From contig NC_085067.1 in NCBI RefSeq assembly GCF_963662255.1, positions 11,161,648 through 11,225,647 of the forward strand: a stretch of DNA of 64,000 nt, given 5' to 3'. Source of the stretch: Cinclus cinclus (lineage: Eukaryota > Chordata > Aves > Passeriformes > Cinclidae). Under the pieces are notes generated by a model, which did not search any database, had not been told where the DNA came from, and saw only the letters and a list, made by a program, of their open reading frames with translations. Position 1 is the stretch's first letter. Each line of letters begins with the position of its first letter. A program made the translations under genes and the position numbers. Of the stretch, positions 49,200 through 61,215 are shown one piece after another.

Positions 49200-51150
49200 C
49201 CATTGTGACCCAATGCAGGCTAACAATCTAATGATCCCTTGTCACACAAGGTGTTGTAAAAGTATCAGGGATGAATTGTTACAGCATGGGGCCCAAGAAA
49301 AACATGGAAACATTATGACACCAGAGGGGCCAAGACTCAAATGATTCATTGTAACACCAAGTGGCCTAAAAGGGCATGGGATGCATTGTGACACCACAGG
49401 GGTTAAGAGGAGCAAGGATCCATTGTGACACAATGCAGGCTAACAATCTAAGAATCCCTTTTGACAACAGGGGGCGCAAAAGGACAGCGGAGGAACTGTG
49501 ACAGCAAGGGGACCTAGAGAAGCAAGGAACCATTATGACACCATGAAGGCCAAGAATCAAATGGTTCATTGTAAGACCAAGTGGCCTAAAAGGGCATGGG
49601 ATGCATTGTGACACCACAGAGGTTAAGAGAAGCAAGGAACCATTGTGACCCAATGCAGGCTAACAATCTAATGATCCCTTGTGGCACCAGGGTGTATAAA
49701 AAGGGCCAGGGATGGATTGTTACAGCATGGGGCCCAATAAAAACATGGAAACATTATGTCACCATAGAGGCCAAGAATCAAATGGTTCATTGTAAGACCA
49801 AGTGGCCTAAAAGGGCATGGGATGCATTGTGACAACACAGAGGTTAAGAGAAGCAAGGAACCATTGTGACCCAATGCAGGCTAATAATCTAATGATCCTT
49901 TGTGACACCAATGGGCCTAAAAGGGCCAGGGGTGAATTGTTACAGCACTGGGACCGATAGAAGCAAGGATCTATTATGCCACTGTGGAGGCCAAGAATCA
50001 AATAATTCATTGTGACATCATGTGGCCTAAAAGGTGTTGGAATGCCTTGTGACACCACCGAGGTTAAGAGAAGCAAGGAACCATTGTGACCCAATGCAGG
50101 CTAACAATCTAATGATCCCTTGTGGCACCGGGGGTTGTAAAAAGGACAGGGATGGATTGTTACAGCACGGGGATCAATAGAAGCAAGGATCTATTATGCC
50201 ACCATGGAGGCCAAGAATCAAATGATTCATTGTAAGACCAAGTGGCCTAAAAGGGCATGGGATGCATTGTGACACCACAGAGGTTAAGAGAAGCACGGAT
50301 CCATTGTGACCCAATGGAGGCTAACAATCTAATGATCCCTTGTGACGCCAATGGGCCTAAAAGGGCCAGGGATGAATTGTTACAGTTCGGGGACCGATAG
50401 AAGCAAGGATCTGTTATGCCACCGTGGAGGCCAAGAATCAAATGATTCATTGTGACATCAAGTGGCCTAAAAGGGCATGGGATGCATTGTGACAGCACAG
50501 GGGTTAAGAGAAGCAAGGATCCATTGTCACCCAATGGAGGCTAACAGTCTAATGATCCCCTGTGACACCAATGGGCCTAAAAGGTCCAGGGATGAATTGT
50601 GAAACATGGGGCCCAATTAAAACCTGGTAAAATTATGCCACCATGGAGGCCAAGAATCAAATGATTCATTGTGACATCAAGTGGCCTAAAAGGGCATGGG
50701 ATGCATTGTGACACTACAGGGGTTAAGAGAAGCAAGGAACCATTGTGACCCAATGCAGGCTAACAATCTAAGCATCCCTTTTGACACCAGGGGGCGTAAA
50801 AGGACCACAGATGAACTCTGACAGCATGGGGACCTATAGAAGCAAGGAACCATTATGACACCATTAAGGCCAAGAATGAAATGGTTCATTGTAAGACCAA
50901 GTGGCCTAAAAGTTCTTGGAATGCATTGTGACACCACAGAGGTTAATAGAAGGAAGGAACCATTGTGACCCAATGCAGGCTCACAATCTAATGGTCCATT
51001 GTGACACCAGGGGTTGTAATAGGGACAGGGATGAATTGTGAAAGCATGGGGCCCAATAAAAACATGGAAATATTATGACACCATAGAGGCCAAGACTCAA
51101 ATGATTCATTGTAACACCAAGTGGCCTAAAAGGGCATGGGATGCATTGTG

Positions 51151-52453
51151 ACACCACAGGGGTTAAGAGAAGCAAGGAACCATTGTTACCCAAAGCAGGC
51201 TAACAATCTAAGAATCCCTTTTGACACCAGGGGGAGTAAAAGGTCCACGGATGAACTGTGACAGCATGGGGACCTATAGAATCAAGGAACCATTATGACA
51301 CCATGAAGGCCAAGAATCCAATGGTTCATTGTTAGACTAAGTGGCCTAAAAGGGCTTGGAATGGTTTGTGACACCACAGAGGTTAAGAGAAGCAAGGATC
51401 CATTGTTACCCAATGCAGGCTAACAATCTAATGATCCCTTGTGGCACCAGGGTGTATAAAAAGGGCCAGGGATGGATTCTTACAGCATGGGGCCCAATGA
51501 AAACATGGAAACATTATGTCACCATAGAGGCTAAGAATCAAATGGTTCGTTGTAAGACCAAGTGGCCTAAAAGGGCATGGGATGCATTGTGACACCACAG
51601 GGGTTAAGAGAAGCAAGGAACCATTGTGACCCAATGCAGGCTAACAATCTAAGAATCCCTTTTGACAACAGGGGGCGTAAAAGGACCACGGATGAACTCT
51701 GACAGCATGGGGACCTATAGAAGCAAGGAACCATTATGACACCATGAAGGCCAAGAATCCAATGGTTCATTGTAAGACCAAGTGGCCTAAAAGGGCTTGG
51801 AATGCATTGTGACACCACAGAGGGTAAGAGAAGCAAGGAAACATTGTGACCCAATGCAGGCTAACAATCTAATGATCCCTTGTGGCACCAGGGGGTTGTA
51901 AAAGGGCCAGGGATGGATTATTACAGCACGGGGACCAATAGAAGCAAAGATCTATTATGCCACTATGGAGGCCAAGAATCAAATGATTCATTGTGACATC
52001 AAGTGGCCTAAAAGGGCATGGGATGCATTGTGACACCACAGGGGTTAAGAGAAGCAAGGATCCATTGTGACCCAATGGAGGCTAATAATCCCAGGATCCC
52101 ATTTGACACCAGGGGGCGTAAAAGGGCCAGGGATGAATTGTGAAACATGGGGCCCAATAGAAACAAGGAATCATTATGACACCATGGAGGCCAAGAATCA
52201 AATGATTCATTGTGACATCAAGTGGCCTAAAAGGGCATGGGATGCATTGTGACACCACAGGGGTTAAGAGAAGCAAGGATCCATTGTGACCCAATGGAGG
52301 CTAATAATCTAATTTTCCCTTTTGGTACCTGGAATGAATTGTGAATGCATGGGGCCCAATAGATACAATGAACTATTATGACACCATGGGGGCCAAGAAT
52401 CAAATGATTCATTGTGACAACAAGTGGCCTAAAAGGGCATGGAATGCATGGTG
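51151..52453 (+). repeat. 6-monomer higher-order repeat, 1,303 bp, copy 1 of the distal pair
   Basis: This is the counterpart of 27,852-29,154 at +23,299 bp, in the order G-T-G-Q-S-D. It shares the private CCCAATGAAAAC variant (near 51,496) with the first proximal copy, showing that the pair was duplicated as a unit. Confidence 0.86.
52314..52405 (+). repeat. D-class B half, copy 4
   Basis: This is the counterpart of 29015-29106 in the large duplication (+23,299 bp), with GGTACC at 52324-52329. Confidence 0.88.
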
Positions 52454-53756
52454 ACACCACAGGGGTTAAGAGAAGCAAGGAACCATTGTTACCCAAAGCA
52501 GGCTAACAATCTAAGAATCCCTTTTGACACCAGGGGGAGTAAAAGGTCCACGGATGAACTGTGACAGCATGGGGACCTATAGAATCAAGGAACCATTATG
52601 ACACCATGAAGGCCAAGAATCCAATGGTTCATTGTTAGACTAAGTGGCCTAAAAGGGCTTGGAATGGTTTGTGACACCACAGAGGTTAAGAGAAGCAAGG
52701 ATCCATTGTTACCCAATGCAGGCTAACAATCTAATGATCCCTTGTGGCACCAGGGTGTATAAAAAGGGCCAGGGATGGATTCTTACAGCATGGGGCCCAA
52801 TAAAAACATGGAAACATTATGTCACCATAGAGGCTAAGAATCAAATGGTTCGTTGTAAGACCAAGTGGCCTAAAAGGGCATGGGATGCATTGTGACACCA
52901 CAGGGGTTAAGAGAAGCAAGGAACCATTGTGACCCAATGCAGGCTAACAATCTAAGAATCCCTTTTGACAACAGGGGGCGTAAAAGGACCACGGATGAAC
53001 TCTGACAGCATGGGGACCTATAGAAGCAAGGAGCCATTATGACACCATGAAGGCCAAGAATCCAATGGTTCATTGTAAGACCAAGTGGCCTAAAAGGGCT
53101 TGGAATGCATTGTGACACCACAGAGGGTAAGAGAAGCAAGGAAACATTGTGACCCAATGCAGGCTAACAATCTAATGATCCCTTGTGGCACCAGGGGGTT
53201 GTAAAAGGGCCAGGGATGGATTATTACAGCACGGGGACCAATAGAAGCAAAGATCTATTATGCCACTATGGAGGCCAAGAATCAAATGATTCATTGTGAC
53301 ATCAAGTGGCCTAAAAGGGCATGGGATGCATTGTGACACCACAGGGGTTAAGAGAAGCAAGGATCCATTGTGACCCAATGGAGGCTAATAATCCCAGGAT
53401 CCCATTTGACACCAGGGGGCGTAAAAGGGCCAGGGATGAATTGTGAAACATGGGGCCCAATAGAAACAAGGAACCATTATGACACCATGGAGGCCAAGAA
53501 TCAAATGATTCATTGTGACATCAAGTGGCCTAAAAGAGCATGGGATGCATTGTGACACCACAGGGGTTAAGAGAAGCAAGGATCCATTGTGACCCAATGG
53601 AGGCTAATAATCTAATTTTCCCTTTTGGTACCTGGAATGAATTGTGAATGCATGGGGCCCAATAGATACAATGAACTATTATGACACCATGGGGGCCAAG
53701 AATCAAATGATTCATTGTGACAACAAGTGGCCTAAAAGGGCATGGAATGCATGGTG
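52454..53756 (+). repeat. 6-monomer higher-order repeat, 1,303 bp, copy 2 of the distal pair
   Basis: This is the counterpart of 29,155-30,457 at +23,299 bp. It carries the CCCAATAAAAAC variant, as its proximal partner does. Confidence 0.86.
53617..53708 (+). repeat. D-class B half, copy 5
   Basis: This is the counterpart of 30318-30409 in the large duplication, with GGTACC at 53627-53632. No further D units were seen in the window. Confidence 0.88.
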
Positions 53757-56700
53757 ACACCACAGAGGTTAAGAGAAGCAAGGATCCATTGTGACCCAAC
53801 GGAGGCTACACAATCTAATGATCCCTTGTCACACAATGTGTTGTAAAAGGGCCAGGGATGAATTGTTACAGCATGGGGCCCAAGAAAAACATGGAAACAT
53901 TATGACACCAGAGGGGCCAAGACTCAAATGATTCATTGTAACACCAAGTGGCCTAAAAGGGCATGGGATGCGTTGTGACACCACAGGGGTTAAGAGGAGC
54001 AAGGATCCATTGTGACACAATGCAGGCTAACAATCTAAGAATCCCTTTTGACAACCGGGGGCGCAAAAGGACAGCGGAGGAACTGTGACAGCAAGGGGAC
54101 CTAGAGAAGCAAGGAACCATTATGACACCATGAAGGCCAAGAATCAAATGGTTCATTGTAAGACCAAGTGGCCTAAAAGGGCATGGGATGCATTGTGACA
54201 CCACAGAGGTTAAGAGAAGCAAGGAACCATTGTGACCCAATGCAGGCTAACAATCTAATGATCCCTTGTGGCACCAGGGTGTATAAAAAGGGCCAGGGAT
54301 GGATTGTTACAGCATGGGGCCCAATAAAACATGGAAACATTATGTCACCATAGAGGCTAAGAATCAAATGGTTCATTGTAAGACCAAGTGGCCTAAAAGG
54401 GCATGGGATGCATTGTGACAACACAGAGGTTAAGAGAAGCAAGGAACCATTGTGACCCAATGCAGGCTAACAATCTAATGATCCTTTGTGACACCAATGG
54501 GCCTAAAAGGGCCAGGCATGAATTGTTACAGCACTGGGACCGATAGAAGCAAGGATCTATTATGCCACCGTGGAGGCCAAGAATCAAATGATTCTAGGTG
54601 ACATCATGTGGCCTAAAAGGGCATGGGATGCATTGTGACACCACCGAGGTTAAGAGAAGGAAGGAACCATTGTGACCCAATGCAGGCTAACAATCTAATG
54701 ATCCCTTGTGGCACCGGGGGTTGTAAAAAGGACAGGGATGGATTGTTACAGCACGGGGATCAATAGAAGCAAGGATCTATTATGCCACCATGGAGGCCAA
54801 GAATCAAATGATTCATTGTAAGACCAAGTGGCCTAAAAGGGCATGGGATGCATTGTGACACCACAGAGGTTAAGAGAAGCACGGATCCATTGTGACACAA
54901 TGGAGGCTAACAATCTAATGATCCCTTGTGGCGCCAATGGGCCTAAAAGGGCCAGGGATGTATTGTTACAGTTCGGGGACCGATAGAAGCAAGGATCTGT
55001 TATGCCACCGTGGAGGCCAAGAATCAAATAATTCATTGTGACATCCAGTGGCCTAAAAGGGCATGGGATGCATTGTGACACCACAGGGGTTAAGAGAAGC
55101 AAGGATCCATTGTGACCCAATGGAGGCTAATAATCCCAGGATCCCTTTTGACACCAGGGGGCGCAAAAGGGCCAGGAATGAATTGTGACTGCATGGGGCC
55201 CAATAAATACAATGAACTATTATGACACCATGGAGGCCAAGAATCAAATGATTCATTGTGACAACAAGTGGCCTAAAAGGGCATGGAATGCATGGTGACA
55301 CCACAGAGGTTAAGAGAAGCAAGGATCCATTGTGACCCAACGGAGGCTAACAATCTAATGATCCCTTGTCACACAAGGTGTTGTAAAAGTGCCAGCGATG
55401 GATTGTTACAGCATGGGGACCAAGAAAAACATGGAAATATTATGACACCATTGAGGCCAAGACTCAAATGATTCATTGTAACACCAAGTGGCCTAAAAGG
55501 GCATGGGATGCATTGTGACACCACAGGGGTTAAGAGAAGCAAGGAACCATTGTGACCCAATGCAGGCTAACAATCTAATGATCCCTTTTGACACCAGGGG
55601 GCGCAAAAGGATCACGGATGAACTGTGACAGCATGGGGACCTATAGAAGCAAGGAACCATTATGACACCATGAAGGCCAAGAATCAAATGGTTCATTGTA
55701 AGACCAAGTGGCCAAAAAGGGCATGGAATGCATTGTGACACCGCAGAGGTTAAGAGAAGCAAGGATACATTGTCACCCAATGGAGGCTAACAGTCTAATG
55801 ATCCCCTGTGATACCAATGGGCCTAAAAGGTCCAGGGATGAATTGTGAAAGCATGGGGCCCAATTAAAACCTGGTAGAATTGTGCCACCATGGAGGCCAA
55901 GAATCAAATGATTCATTGTGACATCAAGTGGCCTAAAAGGGCATGGGATGCATTGTGACACTACAGGGGTTAAGAGAAGCAAGGAACCATTGTGACCCAA
56001 TGCAGGCTAACAATCTAAGCATCCCTTTTGACACCAGGGGGCATAAAAGTAACCACGGATGAACTCTGACAGCATGGGGACCTATAGAAGCAAGGAACCA
56101 TTATGACACCATGAAGGCCAATAATGAAATGGTTCATTGTAAGACCAAGTGGCCTAAAAGTTCTTGGAATGCATTGTGACACCACAGAGGTTAAGAGAAG
56201 CAAGGATCCATTGTGACCCAATGCAGGCTCACAATCTAATGGTCCATTGTGACACCAGGGGTTGTAATAGGGCCAGGGATGAATTGTTACAGCATGGGGC
56301 CCAAGAAAATCATGGAAATATTATGACACCCTAGAGGCCAAGACTCAAATGATTCATTGTAACACCAAGTGGCCTAAAAGGGCATGGGATGCATTGTGAC
56401 ACCACAGGGGTTAAGAGAAGCAAGGAACCATTGTGACCCAATGCAGGCTAACAATCTAAGAATCCCTTTTGACACCAGGGGGAGTAAAAGGTCCACGGAT
56501 GAACTGTGACAGCATGGGGACCTATAGAATCAAGGAACCATTATGACACCATGAAGGCCAAGAATCCAATGGTTCATTGTTAGACCAAGTGGCCTAAAAG
56601 GCCTTGGAATGGTTTGTGACACCACAGAGGTTAAGAGAAGCAAGGATCCATTGTTACCCAATGCAGGCTAACAATCTAATGATCCCTTGTGGCACCAGGG

Positions 56701-58216
56701 GGCTGTAAAAGGGCCAGGGATGAATTGTTACAGCACGGGGACCAATAGAAGCAAGGATCTATTATGCCACCATGGAGGCCAAGAATCAAATGATTCATTG
56801 TGACATCAAGTGGCCTAAAAGGGCATGGGATGCATTGTGACACCACAGGGGTTAAGAGAAGCAAGGATCCATTGTGACCCAATGGAGGCTAATAATCCCA
56901 GGATCCCATTTGACACCAGGGGGCGTAAAAAGGCCAGGGATGAATTGTGAAACATGGGGCCCAATAGAAACAAGGAACCATTATGACACCATGGAGGCCA
57001 AGAATCAAATGATTCATTGTGACATCAAGTGGCCTAAAAGGGCATAGGATGCATTGTGACACCACAGAGGTTAAGAGAAGCAAGGAACCTTTGTGACCCA
57101 ATGCAGGCTAACAATCTAATGATCCCTTTTGACACCAGGGGGCGGAAAAAGGACTACGGCTGAACTGTGACAGCACGGGGACCAATAGAAGCAAGGATCT
57201 ATTATGTCACCATGGAGGCCAAGAATCAAATGATTCATTGTGACATCAAGTGGCCTAAGAGGGCATGGGATGCATTGTGACACCACAGAGTTTAAGAGAA
57301 GCAAGGAACCATTGTGACCCAATGCAGGCTAACAATCTAATGATCCTTTGTGACACCAATGGGCCTAAAAGGGCCAGGGATGAATTGTTACAGCACTGGG
57401 ACCAATAGAAGCAAGGATCTATTATGCCACCATGGAGGCCAAGAATCAAATAATTTATTGTGACATCATGTGGCCTAAAAGGGCATGGGATGCATTGTGA
57501 CACCACCGAGGTTAAGAGAAGCAAGGATCCATTGTGACCCTATGGAGGCTAAAAATCTAATGGTCCCCTGTGACACCAAGGGGCCTAAAAGGGCCAGGGA
57601 TGAATTGTGAAAGCATGGGGCCCAATTAAATCCTGGTACAATTATGCCACCATGGAGGCCAAAAATCAAATGATTCATTGTGACATCAAGTGGCCTAAAA
57701 GGGCATGGGATGCATTGTGACACCACAGGGGTTAAGAGAAGCAAGGAACCATTGTGACCCAAGGCAGGCTAACAATCTAAGAATCCCTTTTGGCACCAGG
57801 GGGCGCAAAAGGACCACGGATGAACTCTGACAGCATGGGGACCTATAGATGCAAGGAACCATTATGACACCATGGAGGCCAAGAATCAAATGATTCATTG
57901 TAAGACCAAGTGGCCTAAAAGTTCTTGGAATGCATTGTGACACCACAGAGGTTAAGAGAAGCAAGGAACCATTGTGACCCAAGGGAGGCTAACAATCTAA
58001 TGATCCATTGTGACACCAGGGTTTGTAATAGGGCCAAAGATGAATTGTGAAAGCATGGGGCACAATATAAACATGGAAATATTATGACACAATAGAGGCC
58101 AAGACTCAAATGATTCATTGTAACACCAAGTGGCCTAAAAGGGCATGGGATGCATTGTGACACCACAGGGGTTAAGAGACACAAGGAACCATTGTGACCC
58201 AATGGAGGCTAATAAT

Positions 58217-59538
58217 CTAATGATCCATTGTGGCACCAGGGGGTATAAAAAGGGCCAGGGATGAATAGTTACAGCACGGGGACCAATAGAAGCAAGGATC
58301 TATTATGTCACCATGGAGGCCACGAATCAAATGATTCATTGTGACATCAAGTGGCCTAAAAGGGCATGGGATGCATTGCGACACCACAGGGGTTAAGAGA
58401 AGCAAGGATCCATTGTGACCCAAAGCAGGCTAACAATCTAAGAATCCCTTTTGACACCAGGGGGCGTAAAAGCGACAGGGATGAATTGTGACAGCATGGG
58501 GCCCAATAGAAACAAGGAACCATTATGACACCATGGAGGCCAAGAATCAAATGATTCATTGTGACATCAAGTGACCTAAAATGGCATGGAATGCATTGTG
58601 ACACCACAGAGGTTAAGAGAAGCAAGGAACATTTGTGACACAATGCAAGCTAACAATCTAATGATCCATTGTGTCACCAGGGGTTGTAATAGGGGCAGGG
58701 ATGAATAGTGAAAGTATGGGGCACAATAAAAACATGGAAATATTATGACACAATAGAGGCCAAGACTCAAATGATTCATTGTAACACCAAGTGGCCTAAA
58801 AGGGCATGGGATGCATGGTGACACCACAGGGGTTCAGAGAAGCAAGGAACCATTGTGACCCAATGCAGGCTAACAATCTAATGATCCATTGTGGCACCAG
58901 GGGGTATAAAAAGGGCCAGGGATGAATAGTTACAGCACGGGGACCAATAGAAGCAAGGATCTATTATGTCACCATGGAGGCCACGAATCAAATGATTCAT
59001 TGTGACATCAAGTGGCCTAAAAGGGCATGGGATGCATTGTGACACCACAGGGGTTAAGAGAAGCAAGGATCCATTGTGACCCAATGCAGGCTAACAATCT
59101 AAGAATCCCTTTTGACACCAGGGGGCGTAAAAGCGACAGGGATGAATTGTGACAGCATGGGGCCCAATAGAAACAAGGAACCATTATGACACCATGGAGG
59201 CCAAGAATCAAATGATTCATTGTGACATCAAGTGACCTAAAATGGCATGGAATGCATTGTGACACCACAGAGGTTAAGAGAAGCAAGGAACATTTGTGAC
59301 ACAATGCAAGCTAACAATCTAATGATCCATTGTGTCACCAGGGGTTGTAATAGGGGCAGGGATGAATAGTGAAAGTATGGGGCACAATAAAAACATGGAA
59401 ATATTATGACACAATAGAGGCCAAGACTCAAATGATTCATTGTAACACCAAGTGGCCTAAAAGGGCATGGGATGCATGGTGACACCACAGGGGTTCAGAG
59501 AAGCAAGGAACCATTGTGACCCAATGCAGGATAACAAT
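58217..59538 (+). repeat. Tandem pair of the 661 bp T-S-V trimer, distal
   Basis: Two direct copies start at 58,217 and 58,878 with a period of 661 bp (two 220 bp monomers and one 221 bp T monomer). They are nearly identical; one difference is GCATTGCGACACC near 58,374 against GCATTGTGACACC. Confidence 0.85.
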
Positions 59539-60555
59539 CTAAAGATCCCTTGTGACACCAGGGGGCCTAAAATGGCCAGGGATGGATTCTTACAGCCCGG
59601 GGACCAATAGAAGCAAGGATCTATTATGCCACCATGGAGGCCAAGAATCAAATCATTCATTGTGACATCAAGTGGCCTAAAAGGGCATGGGATGCATTGT
59701 GACACCACAGGGGTTAAGAGAAGCAAGGAACCATTGTGACCCAAGGCAGGCTAACAATCTAAGAATCCCTTTTGACACCAGGGGGCGCAAAAGGACCACG
59801 GATGAACTCTGACAGCATGGGGACCTATAGAAGCAAGGAGCCATTATGACACCATGGAGGCCAAGAATCAAATGGTTCATTGTAAGACCAAGTGGCCTAA
59901 AAGGGCATGGGATGCATTGTGACACCACAGGGGCTAAGAGAAGCAAGGAACCATTGTGACCCAAGGCAGGCTAACAATCTAATGATCCCTTGTGACACCA
60001 GGGGGCCTAAAATGGCTAGGGATGGATTGCTACAGCACGGGGACAAATAGAAGCAAGGATCTATTATGCCACCATGGAGGCCAAGAATCAAATGATTCAT
60101 TGTGACATCAAGTAGCCTAAAAGGGCATGGGATGCATTGTGACACCACAGGGGTTAAGAGAAGCAAGGAACCATTGTGACCCAATGCAGGCTAACAATCT
60201 AAGAATCCCTTTTGACACCAGGGGGCGCAAAAGGACCACGGATGAAATCTGAGAGCATGTGGACCTAGAGAAGCAAGGAACCATTATGACACCATGAAGG
60301 GCAAGAATCAAATGGTTCATTGTAAGACCAAGTGGCCTAAAAGGGCTTGGAATGCATTGTGACACCACAGAGGTTAAGAGAACAAGGAACCATTGTGACC
60401 CAATGCAGGCTAACAATCTAATGATCCAATGTGACACCAGGGGTTGTAATAGGGCCAGGGATGAATTGTGAATTCATGGGGCACAATAAAAACAAGGAAC
60501 CATTATGACACCATGGAGGCCAAGAATCAAATGATTCATTGTGACATCAAGTGGC
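59017..60555 (+). repeat. Seven monomers present only in the distal large copy
   Basis: The order S-V-P-G-P-G-V spans 1,539 bp between sequences that are adjacent in the proximal copy (near 35,938). Its S-V-P-G-P part resembles about 15,970-17,140, including GGCTAGGGATGGATTGCTACAG, given here as GGCTAGGGATGG and ATTGCTACAG (near 60,014 and 16,969). The last V monomer is a hybrid that ends like S class (AAAAACAAGGAACC). Confidence 0.82.
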
Positions 60556-61215
60556 CTAAAAGGTCATGGGATGCATTGTGACACCACAGGGGTTAAGAGA
60601 AGCAAGGATCCATTGTGACCCAATGGAGGCTAACAATCTAAGAATCCCTTTTGACACCAGGGGGCGGAAAAGAACCACGGATGAACTCTGACAGCATGGG
60701 GACCCATAGAAGCAAGGCACCATTATGACACCATGAAGGCCAAGAATCAAATGGTTCATTGTAAGACCAAGTGGCCTAAAAGGTCTTGGAATGCATTGTG
60801 ACACCACAGAGGTTAAGAGAAGCAAGGAACCATTGTTACCCAATGGAGGCTAACAATCTAATGGTCCCTTGTGACACCAATGGGCCTAAAAGGGCCAGGG
60901 ATGAATTGTGAAAGCATGGGGCCCAATTAAAACCTGGTACAATTATGTCACCGTGGAGGCCAAGAATCAAATGATTCATTGTGACATCAAGTGGCCTATA
61001 AGGGCATGGGATGCATTGTGACACCACAGGGGTTAATACAAGCAAGGAACCATTGTGACACAATGCAGGCTAACAATCTAATGATCCATTGTGACACCAG
61101 GGGTTGTAATAGGGCCAGGGATGAATTGTGAAAGCATGGGGCACAATAAAATCATGGAAATATTATGACACAATAGAGGCCAAGACTCAAATGATTCATT
61201 GTAACACCAAGGGGC

